DNA of 10,139 nt from Coriobacteriia bacterium (GCA_030652345.1 JAUSAU010000113.1:1-10139), one strand, 5' to 3'. Shown: positions 1-6,451, numbered from the stretch's first letter. Notes: generated from the letters alone by a model not told the origin. Translations and numbers: made by a program.

Positions 1-639
1 CCGCTCAACTCGATCATCGGGTTCTCGGGGGTGCTGCTCCAGGGCCTATCGGGCGAGCTGAGCGGCGAGCAGCAGACGCAGGTGCAGATGATCAACAACT
101 CCGGAAAGCGACTGCTCGACCTCATCAACGGGATCCTCGACCTCGCGAAGGTCGAGTCACGCCAGTTCTCCGATCCGGTGGTCGGGCCGGTGGACATCGC
201 CGACGTCGCGCACGAGATGTTCGAGACCGTTCGGCCTATCGCGGAGGCGAAGGGCCTCGAGATGCGCTGGAGCGGAGGGCCCGACCGTTCGATCAGGACC
301 GACGGTCAACGGGTCGGGCAGATCGTCCTCAATCTCATCGGGAACGCCGCCAAGTTCACATCGGAGGGGTACATCGGGGTGAGCATCACCGACGATGTGG
401 CCGGCATCGCCATCGCGGTGGCGGACTCCGGATGCGGCATCGCACCGGGCGACTTCGCCCATCTCTTCGACGACTTCTATCAGGCGACGCCGACCGACGG
501 TGGCAAGGCGGTCGGAACGGGGCTCGGGCTCGCGGTATCGCGTCGACTCGCCGAATCCATCGGAGCGCGGATCGAGGTAGCGAGCAAGCCGGGGCAGGGC
601 TCCCTCTTCACGCTGCACGTGCCGGATCTGCGGGCCTGA
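1..639 (+). CDS. Sensor histidine kinase, C-terminal part (5' end outside window)
   Basis: This is the transmitter end of a two-component sensor kinase, which autophosphorylates a His and passes the phosphate to a response regulator. The reading frame is open from base 1, so the true start lies upstream. The visible 212 residues begin at PLNSIIGFS, the segment directly after the phosphoacceptor H-box in HisKA domains, so the catalytic His is just outside the window. After the HisKA helices comes a HATPase_c domain with an N-box (LNLIGNAAKFT, residues 110-120), a G1 box (DSGCGI, 142-147), an F-box (LFDDFYQ, about 156) and a G2 box (GTGLGL, 172-177). The protein stops right after the HATPase domain, so there is no C-terminal receiver. 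No response regulator is visible nearby and the input signal is unknown. It converges on the lysE-type gene with a 24-nt gap. The family call is firm. Confidence 0.93.
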   Translation, partial: PLNSIIGFSGVLLQGLSGELSGEQQTQVQMINNSGKRLLDLINGILDLAKVESRQFSDPVVGPVDIADVAHEMFETVRPIAEAKGLEMRWSGGPDRSIRTDGQRVGQIVLNLIGNAAKFTSEGYIGVSITDDVAGIAIAVADSGCGIAPGDFAHLFDDFYQATPTDGGKAVGTGLGLAVSRRLAESIGARIEVASKPGQGSLFTLHVPDLRA

Positions 640-663
640 GGCGATCACCCGGCGGCGTCGCAC

Positions 664-1242
664 CTACAGGAACAGCGACACCGCGCAGTAGACGAGCAGC
701 GCGCCCATCACCCATCCCACGATGCGGTGATGCTCGGCCATGAACCGCTGGAACACCGAGCCGAACGCGGCCCACAGACTGGTCGATGCCAGACTCACGA
801 GCGCGAGCGCCGCCGCGAATCCGACGAGCACCGGTACGGTGTGGTAGTACGGGACGATGAAGGTCGACGCCGCTGTGATCCCGTACAGGATCGCCTTCGG
901 ATTGAGGAACTGAAGCAGCATCCCTGAGAGGAACGTGCTCTCCCCGCCCGTCGCCTCGTCATGCGGCGTGCTCGTGACGGTCTTGTACGCGAGCCACAGG
1001 ATGTAGGCCGCGCCGATGACCGTCATGACCGGCTTGATCGTCGGGATCGCAGCGTACAGGGCGATGGTGAAGCCGATCGACAGTCCCACGATCACGAAGA
1101 ACCCGGCACAGACCCCGACGGTGAACGGGACGCTGCGGCGGAACCCGTAGCGTGCGGCGTTCGACATGGACATGATGTTGTTCGGGCCGGGCGTGAAGCT
1201 TGTGAGCACGACGAACGAGGCGAACGCGAAGACGTCGGGCAT
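664..1242 (-). CDS. LysE/RhtB-family amino acid exporter
   Basis: This is a 192-residue integral membrane protein of the LysE/RhtB translocator family, which exports amino acids or related small molecules by secondary transport. The N-terminal motif FTPGPNN (residues 16-22), the central NPKA motif (114-117) and about six hydrophobic segments at the family's usual length (about 200 aa) support this. The substrate cannot be told from sequence. I chose the ATG at 1242 over an in-frame ATG at 1278 because an SD-like GGGAGG lies 6 nt upstream of 1242, and because family members start immediately with a short stretch before the first helix; the extra 12 residues (MIRPHRSLREVP) are charged and atypical. 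The gene is monocistronic, convergent with the kinase and divergent from the DUF853 ATPase. A possible -10 hexamer, TATAGT, lies upstream. Confidence 0.9.
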   Translation of the reverse strand: MPDVFAFASFVVLTSFTPGPNNIMSMSNAARYGFRRSVPFTVGVCAGFFVIVGLSIGFTIALYAAIPTIKPVMTVIGAAYILWLAYKTVTSTPHDEATGGESTFLSGMLLQFLNPKAILYGITAASTFIVPYYHTVPVLVGFAAALALVSLASTSLWAAFGSVFQRFMAEHHRIVGWVMGALLVYCAVSLFL

Positions 1243-1322
1243 GGGCACCTCCCGAAGCGAACGATGCGGACGGATCACGCAGGCCCACCGGTGCGGCCGC
1301 CCGCGGAGGAACTCGTGCGAGC

Positions 1323-1351
1323 ACTATACCGCCCGACCGACAACCCTTCAC
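1323..1351 (-). promoter_or_regulatory. Possible promoter of the lysE-type gene
   Basis: Read on the minus strand, GTGAAG (1346-1351) and TATAGT (1323-1328) are separated by 17 nt. The -10 matches the sigma70-type consensus at five of six positions; the -35 is poor (three of six). It would give a 5' leader of about 75 nt before the start at 1242. It lies in the 161-nt divergent gap that must also hold the promoter of the DUF853 gene, for which I see no convincing hexamer pair. Confidence 0.3.
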
Positions 1352-1403
1352 GCTCTCTCTGGGGTAGCATCTGCTCAGAAGTCAGCGCCCGAAGGAGAGC
1401 CTC

Positions 1404-2972
1404 ATGGCCGATCCGCTTCTCGTCGCAAAGACCGCTGCAGGCACGACCGTGCCGTTGCTCCCGCAGATGGCGAACCGCCACGGACTCGTCGCCGGCGCGA
1501 CCGGCACCGGCAAGACGGTCACGCTCCAGGCGCTCGCCGAGCACTTCTCCCGCATCGGTGTGCCGGTCTTCGCCGCCGACGTGAAGGGCGACCTCTCCGG
1601 ACTGGCGCTCGCCGGCGGCGGCAACCCGAAGGTGGACGCGCGCCTCGCAGAGCTCGGACTCGCGACCGGCTGGGACACGACGCCGTGCCCCATGATGGTG
1701 TGGGACGTCTTCGGCGAGCAGGGCCAGCCCATCCGGGCGACGGTGAGCGAGATGGGGCCGCTGCTGCTCTCCCGCATGCTCGAGCTCAACGACGTGCAGG
1801 AGGGCGTGCTCAACGTCGCCTTCCGCACCGCGGACGACAACGGCCTGCTCCTACTCGACTTGAAAGACCTCCGCGCGATCCTCGCCTACTGCGATCAGCA
1901 CGCCTCCGAGCTCCAGGCGACCTACGGCAACGTGAGCGGCGCGAGCGTGGGCTCGATCCAGCGCGCGCTCCTCACCCTGGAGGAGCAGGGCGGCGACGCC
2001 TTCTTCGGCGAGCCGGCACTCGATCTCAACGACCTGATGCGCACCGACCTGAGCGGCCGCGGCTACATCTCGCTGCTCGCCTCGAACCGCCTCATGCAGT
2101 CCCCGCGCGTCTACGCCACGCTCCTGCTGTGGCTGCTCTCCGAGCTCTTCGAGCGCCTTCCCGAGGTCGGCGACCTCGAGAAGCCGCGGCTCGTCTTCTT
2201 CTTCGACGAGGCACACCTGCTCTTCGACGACGCTCCCCCGTCGCTGCTCGCGAAGGTCGAGCAGGTCGTGCGGCTCATCCGCTCGAAAGGCGTCGGCATC
2301 TACTTCGTGACACAGAACCCGACCGACATCCCCGACGACGTGCTCGGGCAGCTGGGCAACAAGTTCCAGCACGCGCTGCGGGCGTACACGCCCAAGGACC
2401 AGAAGGCAGTCACCGCGATGGCCGAGACGTTCCGTCCCAACCCGGCCGTCGACGTCGCCACCGCCGTCACCCAGCTCAACGTCGGCGAGGCGCTCATCTC
2501 CACGCTCGACGCGAGCGGTGCGCCGATCCCGGTCGAGCGCGCCTGGGTCGTCCCGCCGCACGGACACATCGGGGCGCCGGCGCCCGAGCAGCTCACCGCC
2601 ATCAAGGCCGCCTCCCCCGTCGTCGCGATGTACGCGAACACGGTGGACCGCGAGAGCGCGTACGAGCAACTGGCGGCGCGCGCGCTCGCGGAGGCAGGCG
2701 CTGCAGCACCCGGCGCTGTCCCGATGCCGGGTGCGATGACACCCCCGCCGCCGCCCGGCACCACGATGCCGGCGCCGCCCGTACCCGGCTCGAATGCGAC
2801 GCCCGCTCCTCCGCAGACCGGCACCGCTCAGGCGCTGGCCGGCGCGGCCGGCGTCGCGGGCGGCCTGCTCGCCGCGTTCGGGACGAGCGCGATACGAGCG
2901 ATGGGCAGCGCAGCGGGCCGCGAGATCACGCGCGGCATCCTCGGAGGGATGGGGATCAAGACCCGGAGGTAG
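1404..2972 (+). CDS. DUF853 (YjgR-like) HerA-family ATPase
   Basis: This is a 522-residue P-loop ATPase of the HerA/FtsK superfamily, DUF853 branch, represented by E. coli YjgR. It is predicted to be a hexameric NTPase, possibly a DNA or protein translocase; the physiological role of the branch is not settled. The Walker A motif is GATGTGKT (residues 31-38). A hydrophobic Walker B strand ends in DEAH (268-271, FFFDEAH), and a sensor-like segment VTQNP lies at 302-306. N-terminal family hallmarks such as [13 protein letters not shown] are present. A proline-rich linker (about 435-472) joins the ATPase core to an Ala/Gly-rich tail ending in [13 protein letters not shown]. The ATG at 1404 has an AAGGAG SD 6 nt upstream. 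No NurA nuclease or other HerA partner is adjacent, which argues against a HerA-NurA resection pair. The family is clear, the function is not. Confidence 0.92.
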   Translation: MADPLLVAKTAAGTTVPLLPQMANRHGLVAGATGTGKTVTLQALAEHFSRIGVPVFAADVKGDLSGLALAGGGNPKVDARLAELGLATGWDTTPCPMMVWDVFGEQGQPIRATVSEMGPLLLSRMLELNDVQEGVLNVAFRTADDNGLLLLDLKDLRAILAYCDQHASELQATYGNVSGASVGSIQRALLTLEEQGGDAFFGEPALDLNDLMRTDLSGRGYISLLASNRLMQSPRVYATLLLWLLSELFERLPEVGDLEKPRLVFFFDEAHLLFDDAPPSLLAKVEQVVRLIRSKGVGIYFVTQNPTDIPDDVLGQLGNKFQHALRAYTPKDQKAVTAMAETFRPNPAVDVATAVTQLNVGEALISTLDASGAPIPVERAWVVPPHGHIGAPAPEQLTAIKAASPVVAMYANTVDRESAYEQLAARALAEAGAAAPGAVPMPGAMTPPPPPGTTMPAPPVPGSNATPAPPQTGTAQALAGAAGVAGGLLAAFGTSAIRAMGSAAGREITRGILGGMGIKTRR

Positions 2973-2978
2973 TCCGGG
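2962..2978 (+). terminator. Possible terminator hairpin at end of DUF853 gene
   Basis: CCCGGA (2962-2967) and TCCGGG (2973-2978) form a perfect 6-bp GC-rich stem with a 5-nt loop that contains the stop codon of the ATPase gene. There is no downstream T-run, so it is at best a weak intrinsic terminator and may be chance in this GC-rich context. Confidence 0.25.
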
Positions 2979-3017
2979 ATTCGGCGGCTCGACGCCTTCA
3001 GTCGCCCAGCCCCCCGC

Positions 3018-3089
3018 CTACGCCGCGGCCTTCTCTCCCGCCGGGCCGACGAAGAACATCGCGTAGCGCACCAGCACGTAGAGCACCAT
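3018..3089 (-). CDS. Possible 23-residue hydrophobic membrane peptide
   Basis: An ATG at 3089, 8 nt after the stop of the L,D-transpeptidase gene, opens a 23-codon frame ending in TAG at 3018. It reads as one hydrophobic segment (MVLYVLVRYAMFF) followed by a short polar tail ending in GEKAAA. Almost every codon ends in G or C (one exception), as in the real genes of this window. There is no convincing SD, so translation could depend on re-initiation after the transpeptidase stop. It could be a genuine small membrane protein, the 3' remnant of a decayed membrane protein gene, or chance. I do not recognise a family. Confidence 0.3.
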   Translation of the reverse strand: MVLYVLVRYAMFFVGPAGEKAAA

Positions 3090-3097
3090 CGCGACCG

Positions 3098-4162
3098 CTA
3101 CGGGCGGATGTAGACCGGATCCCCGAGGCTGACCCGACCGAACAGGTCCTTCACGTCGCTCGGCATCATGCGCATGCAGCCGTGGCTCGCATGCGTTCCG
3201 ATGCTGCCGAACTCGCTCGGCGGGATACCGTGCATGAAGATCCCGGAAGAGTCGATGCCGATCTTGTGCACGCCCATCGGGTTGCCGGGGCCACCGGGGA
3301 TCATCGCCGGCATGCTCGCGGCCCACGGTGAGCCGGGGTTGTACCACGGAGAGTAGGCCAGCTTGGTCATGATCTTGAAGTCGCCCTGCGGCGTCGGGAA
3401 GGCCGCCCGCCCTGGCGCGCAACGGTATATCTTGACCAGCTTCGAGCCCTTGTAGAGATAGATCCGGCACTGGTTCAGCGAGACGACGATGCCCGTCTTG
3501 AAGCTTGCGGCGGTCACCTTCGGAGAGGTGAGCGTCACGGGCAGCGAGACGACGCGGGAGTCGGAGGCCAACGCCGCGTCCGCAGTCAGTGCCCCGGCGA
3601 TCTGCTCGATCGCAGCCGTCTCGGCAACGGAGGCGCCGAGCGTCTCGGTCGTCACGCGCATGGAGTACTTGGGGCCGGGCTTGCGGACGGCGTCCTTTGG
3701 CTTGCGGTTCACCTCTGCCGCCCGCTCCTTGACCCAGACGGCCACAGCGGAGGCGTCGATCGAGAATGCGGGCTTGACCTCGGCGGGGAGCGGCGCGCCG
3801 GTGAGCCGACTGTTCAGACGCTCGACGAGCGTCGCCTTGTGCCTGGGTGCGTACGCCTGATCGACCATCGCATCGACGTCGACATCGACGATGCCTTTGG
3901 GATCGAGCACCCACGACTTGTTGTCGCCGGTGACCGTGACCGGCCTCAGCATCGGTGCCGAGACGGCCTCCTCGATGGCCGCGCGCACCTGCATCTCGGT
4001 CATGCCGCTCAGGTCGCTCTCGCCAAGCGTGACGCCCTTCGAGACGAGCCCGCGCGTCTGATAGTCGCTCACGACGGCCCACGCGGACGCGCCCGAGAAC
4101 GCGAACATCAGCACGGACAAGAGAACGAGAAGGACCGTTCTCGCTTTGCTCGCTGCCTCCAT
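3098..4162 (-). CDS. Membrane-anchored L,D-transpeptidase (YkuD) with PG_binding_4-type domain
   Basis: This 354-residue cell-wall enzyme is predicted to form 3-3 peptidoglycan cross-links, or attach proteins, through a cysteine acyl-enzyme on the outer face of the membrane. Residues 8-31 form a signal anchor (VLLVLLSVLMFAFSG). Residues about 40-150 resemble the PG_binding_4 domain found next to YkuD domains in Gram-positives (GVTLGESDLSGMT and LDPKGIVDVDVDAMVD are typical). The YkuD domain covers about 224-353 and has the full catalytic signature: His311 in MHG, His327 and nucleophile Cys329 in SHGCMR. It is therefore predicted active. The start at 4162 has GGGAGG 11 nt upstream, a longer spacing than usual, but a start further downstream would cut into the signal anchor. 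It is transcribed divergently from the DUF2089 operon across a 261-nt gap. The exact reaction partner cannot be told from sequence. Confidence 0.93.
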   Translation of the reverse strand: MEAASKARTVLLVLLSVLMFAFSGASAWAVVSDYQTRGLVSKGVTLGESDLSGMTEMQVRAAIEEAVSAPMLRPVTVTGDNKSWVLDPKGIVDVDVDAMVDQAYAPRHKATLVERLNSRLTGAPLPAEVKPAFSIDASAVAVWVKERAAEVNRKPKDAVRKPGPKYSMRVTTETLGASVAETAAIEQIAGALTADAALASDSRVVSLPVTLTSPKVTAASFKTGIVVSLNQCRIYLYKGSKLVKIYRCAPGRAAFPTPQGDFKIMTKLAYSPWYNPGSPWAASMPAMIPGGPGNPMGVHKIGIDSSGIFMHGIPPSEFGSIGTHASHGCMRMMPSDVKDLFGRVSLGDPVYIRP

Positions 4163-4354
4163 ACCCGGACCAGCCTCCCTGTTGCATGTCGTCGTACTGC
4201 GCGCGGCCTACGGTCAGCACTATCGCACGATATACCCCGCGCGCGCAGACCCTCGGATCGAACGATTCACGCAAGAAGCGAGCCACCCGCGGCGGGCCAT
4301 CGGCGTTCCGGCGGCGATGAACAGCGCGGCGCGTCCCTCGATATTGATTTTCTT

Positions 4355-4393
4355 AAGTCATACCTTGACTTTCGCAATCTAACATCGCATTCT
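4355..4393 (+). promoter_or_regulatory. Promoter and overlapping palindromic operator candidate of the DUF2089 operon
   Basis: A locally AT-rich stretch upstream of the operon contains a perfect inverted repeat, AAGTCA (4355-4360), spacer TACCT, TGACTT (4366-4371). The right arm overlaps a good -35-like hexamer, TTGACT (4365-4370). At 17 nt spacing lies CATTCT (4388-4393), a mediocre -10 (three of six). This would give a leader of roughly 25 nt to the ATG at 4424. A palindrome over the -35 is the expected position for a repressor site, possibly bound by the HTH protein encoded first in the operon; that link is inference. Confidence 0.42.
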
Positions 4394-4423
4394 GGTTGTG
4401 GATTCAACAGAAGGAGCGATGCT

Positions 4424-4795
4424 ATGACACACGAGTGGAAAGACCTCACGGACCTCACGGGCGAGCGCACGTTCGTCGTCACGAGCGTCCGGGTCGAAGA
4501 CAGCGGCGTGTCCATCGAGGGCGAGTTCGACTTGCCGCCGCTCGCCGCGCTGCGCTACGAGGATCAGGTCTTCGTCGGCGAGTTCGTGCGGTGCCACGGG
4601 TCGATCAAACACATGGAGAAGGCGTTCGGGGTCAGCTACCCCACCATCAAGAACCGACTGAACAAGATCGCCTCGCGGCTGCAACTCGTCGAGATCGAGA
4701 CGGAGCCCGCCGCCTCCCCCGCCGACGAGGTCCTCGATCTGCTCGAGCGCGGCGAGATCAGCGCCGAAGAGGCCGCAGCGAGGATCCGGGGATGA
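4424..4795 (+). CDS. DUF2089-type HTH protein with C-terminal SHOCT-like hairpin
   Basis: This 123-residue protein resembles the DUF2089 family: a short beta region ending in IEGEFDLPPL, then a predicted helix-turn-helix (about residues 59-84) with the family signature SYPTIKNRLNKI. Canonical DUF2089 proteins open with a zinc ribbon. Here the CPxCG part is absent, and the second pair is replaced by V24 and S27 in VRVEDSGVSIEGEF, so metal binding is not expected. Residues 100-122 (EVLDLLERGEISAEEAAARI) form a SHOCT-like two-helix motif also seen at the N-terminus of the third protein in this operon. The HTH suggests DNA binding and regulation, perhaps of its own operon; this is unproven. The ATG at 4424 has AAGGAG 7 nt upstream; another ATG at 4419 is out of frame. 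The stop overlaps the next start in ATGA. Confidence 0.85.
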   Translation: MTHEWKDLTDLTGERTFVVTSVRVEDSGVSIEGEFDLPPLAALRYEDQVFVGEFVRCHGSIKHMEKAFGVSYPTIKNRLNKIASRLQLVEIETEPAASPADEVLDLLERGEISAEEAAARIRG

Positions 4796-5082
4796 ACGCG
4801 ATCCTGCCGCCGCTGGTGATCGACGTGCGCGTCCGCACACGGGAATCGAAGGGCTTCCGCATCTGGTTCCCCTTCTTCCTGCTGTGGCCGCTGCTGCTCG
4901 TGCTCGTCGGCTTCTGCCTGCTGATCACCGTGCTCGTCGACCTCGCGCTACTGATCGTCGGTGCGCGCTACCACCACTACACCCCGATGCTCCTCCAGGC
5001 GATGCGCGTACTCGCGCAGTCGCGCGGGACCCGGGCGCACGTCGACAGCGCCGAGACCCACGTCAACCTCGACATCTACTGA
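4792..5082 (+). CDS. Small membrane protein of the DUF2089/SHOCT operon
   Basis: This 96-residue protein starts at an ATG overlapping the upstream stop by 4 nt, so translation is probably coupled. An N-terminal beta-like segment (LVIDVRVRTRESKGFRIWF, residues 8-26) leads into a long hydrophobic stretch (about 27-58, WPLLLVLVGFCLLITVLVDLA), enough for one long or two short membrane spans. A basic amphipathic region and a C-terminal beta-like end (AHVDSAETHVNLDIY, 82-96) follow. The first and last segments resemble the two hairpins of the downstream SHOCT-like protein, suggesting a membrane-embedded relative of the same fold. I know of no named function. It may anchor or sense at the membrane on behalf of its two soluble operon partners. 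The gene is real by coding bias, overlap and context. Confidence 0.8.
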   Translation: MNAILPPLVIDVRVRTRESKGFRIWFPFFLLWPLLLVLVGFCLLITVLVDLALLIVGARYHHYTPMLLQAMRVLAQSRGTRAHVDSAETHVNLDIY

Positions 5083-5096
5083 AAGGACGCACCACG

Positions 5097-5537
5097 ATGA
5101 ACGAAGAGAAGAAGCGCATCCTCGGGATGCTCGCGGACGGCAAGCTCACCGCAGATCAGGCGGAGATGCTGATCGACTCCCTCGGACCCGACGACGCCGC
5201 CCCCGCGCCGGTGCGGTCGCCCTCCGCTGACTGGCCGACCGGCCCCTCCGCGGGCGGCACGCCGCGGTTCCTGTACGTGAAGGTTCTGAGCACCGACGGC
5301 GACAACGTCGACGTGAAGATCCCGCTGACGCTGCTGCGCGCGGGCCTCAAGCTGACCTCGCTCATCCCCCCGAAGGCGATGGACCAGATCAACGAGTCCA
5401 TGGGCGAGGGCGGCATGGGGTTCGACTTCAACAACCTCAAGCCCGAGGAGATCGAGGAGATCGTCGACAACCTGGGCGAGATGGAGATCAACGTGAACTC
5501 GAAGGATGGCGACAATGTGCGGGTGTTCTGCGCGTAG
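5097..5537 (+). CDS. SHOCT-like domain protein (YvlB N-terminal type)
   Basis: This 146-residue soluble protein opens with a SHOCT-like helical hairpin (EEKKRILGMLADGKLTADQA, residues 3-22), the motif found at the N-terminus of Bacillus YvlB and many DUF2089-linked proteins. A Pro/Ala-rich linker (31-56) joins it to a domain with two similar beta-hairpins: YVKVLSTDGDNVDVKIPL (60-77) and INVNSKDGDNVRVF (131-144). Both carry SxDGDNV. An amphipathic helix (LLRAGLKLTSLIPP) and a Gly/Met-rich plus acidic helical region lie between them. Start at 5097 is 14 nt after the membrane protein's stop, with an AAAGGA SD. It is the last gene of the operon. SHOCT-like modules are thought to mediate oligomerisation or membrane-linked interactions; the specific role here is unknown. 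Confidence 0.85.
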   Translation: MNEEKKRILGMLADGKLTADQAEMLIDSLGPDDAAPAPVRSPSADWPTGPSAGGTPRFLYVKVLSTDGDNVDVKIPLTLLRAGLKLTSLIPPKAMDQINESMGEGGMGFDFNNLKPEEIEEIVDNLGEMEINVNSKDGDNVRVFCA

Positions 5538-5554
5538 GTCGAGGGCAATGGCCG

Positions 5555-5641
5555 CCGAAGGGTCTCAATCGCCCTGGCGTGGCCCGCCGCCCGCGCGAAG
5601 GCCTCCCGTTCGCGAGGTGCGCTCCTTCGGGTCGCCAGGGC
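5555..5641. other. Structured convergent intergenic region with nested and competing inverted repeats
   Basis: The 116-nt gap between the convergent SHOCT-like and lipoprotein genes (5538-5653) holds several inverted repeats. A perfect 9-bp pair, GCCCTGGCG (5571-5579) and CGCCAGGGC (5633-5641), encloses a 6-bp pair, CGCGAA (5594-5599) and TTCGCG (5609-5614). A third pair, CCGAAGG (5555-5561) and CCTTCGG (5624-5630), crosses the outer stem, so it can only form as a pseudoknot or an alternative fold. AGGGC at 5542-5546 also competes for GCCCT (5571-5575). There is no T-run, so it is not a classic intrinsic terminator. It could be a bidirectional terminator, an RNA element, or one copy of a dispersed palindromic repeat. 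Confidence 0.5.
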
Positions 5642-5653
5642 ACTCTGCGCTAC

Positions 5654-6451
5654 TCAGCGCGTGTAGACGTAGCCGTCAGCCAGTATCCCGGTCGCCGCAC
5701 GCTGGCCCGCGACCTCGAACGCTCCGCTGAGAATGGTCACGTCCCGCCCGCGAACGGTCCAGACGACGCAGAGTGGTGTTCGAGACGAACGGATCGCCTC
5801 GCCGATCATTCGTGCGTCCTCCTTGCCCGACGAACCCGGTTCTAGGGATGTCCTGATCACGAGCTCCTCGAACCCATAGAGCGACTCCGTGCGGATCGAC
5901 TCGATGCTCCGGTGCCACCTGGGCTCGGATGCGGCCGACTTGACGAACACCTCGTCGATCCAGGACTCGAGCTGTCTGGGTGTTCGCGGCGGAGGCGGCA
6001 CTTTCCGCGTATCGCGCAACTGCGGCCCTCCCGCGCTCCAGCGATCCAGGAAGACGATCTCACCCTTCGCGGCACCAACCCCGAAGACCTCCCAGTTCGG
6101 AGCGCACTCCGGTCGCAGCCTTGCGACGGTCGACAGGATCCGCGTCACGATCTTGGCGTCATATACGAGTCGACAGTCGGTCTCGATGATGCCAACCTCG
6201 GCCCCGAGCTTCGTCTCGATCCGCACGGACTTGAGATGCGACTTCCACGCCTCGGCGCTTGGATCCGTTCGGAGTGCTGCAAGCACGCCTTGCGGTGATG
6301 TCGTATCTACAGGCACGCTCTCGGCCGCGACAGTCGACCGCGCGCCGGCAGGCGCACATCCTGCTGACGCGGCAACCGCGAGGCACAGTACTGCCATGCC
6401 GATGGTCCTGCCGATGCGTGACAGGGTGCCCATATGCGTGAGCGCGCTCAT
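5654..6451 (-). CDS. Predicted lipoprotein with two related modules, last gene of ABC operon
   Basis: This 265-residue exported protein is of unknown family. A basic N-terminus and hydrophobic core (IGMAVLCLAVAASAGC) end in a lipobox-like SAGC with the lipidated Cys at residue 32; Ser at -3 is not the commonest choice, so a cleaved Sec signal is an alternative. The mature part contains two modules that appear related: WKSHLKSVRIET...VGIIET (about 68-126) and WHRSIESIRTES...LVIRTS (about 178-245). A proline-rich linker (VPPPPRTP) separates them. The start at 6451 overlaps the ATPase stop in ATGA and has no SD, consistent with coupling; an in-frame ATG at 6433 would also keep the signal. Its place in the operon suggests an extracytoplasmic accessory or binding component of the transporter, or its client. 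Function is not recognised. Confidence 0.82.
   Translation of the reverse strand: MSALTHMGTLSRIGRTIGMAVLCLAVAASAGCAPAGARSTVAAESVPVDTTSPQGVLAALRTDPSAEAWKSHLKSVRIETKLGAEVGIIETDCRLVYDAKIVTRILSTVARLRPECAPNWEVFGVGAAKGEIVFLDRWSAGGPQLRDTRKVPPPPRTPRQLESWIDEVFVKSAASEPRWHRSIESIRTESLYGFEELVIRTSLEPGSSGKEDARMIGEAIRSSRTPLCVVWTVRGRDVTILSGAFEVAGQRAATGILADGYVYTR

Noticed and set aside
157..663. Long minus-strand open frame antisense to the histidine kinase
   Set aside because: The product is Arg/Asp-rich low-complexity sequence with no recognisable motif and mirrors a clear kinase domain on the other strand; a typical GC-rich shadow frame.
1243..1278. Upstream ATG for the lysE-type gene at 1278
   Set aside because: The extra 12 residues are atypical for the family and the ATG at 1242 has the SD sequence at proper spacing.
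1166..3331. A 721-codon plus-strand frame overlapping the DUF853 gene and its neighbours
   Set aside because: The product is extremely Arg-rich and overlaps three well-supported genes in other frames. Its length comes from GC bias, not coding.
3864..3890. Alternating GTC/GAC-like stretch in the transpeptidase gene
   Set aside because: Explained by the coding of a VDVDVD segment in the PG_binding_4-type domain; no other structure.
3090..4286. Minus-strand frame running through the transpeptidase gene in another phase
   Set aside because: Arg-rich shadow of the transpeptidase; only its last 23 codons, beyond the transpeptidase stop, look like coding sequence and are reported separately.
4163..4354. 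Search for a promoter of the L,D-transpeptidase in the divergent gap
   Set aside because: TATATC- and GATAGT-like hexamers are present on the minus strand near 4220-4232, but no -35 at proper spacing, so no promoter is called. I see nothing else in this part of the gap.
4442..4459. Tandem 9-bp repeat GACCTCACG x2 at the start of the DUF2089-type gene
   Set aside because: Encodes DLTDLT within the protein and is only two units; could be chance or an old small duplication, with no further implication.
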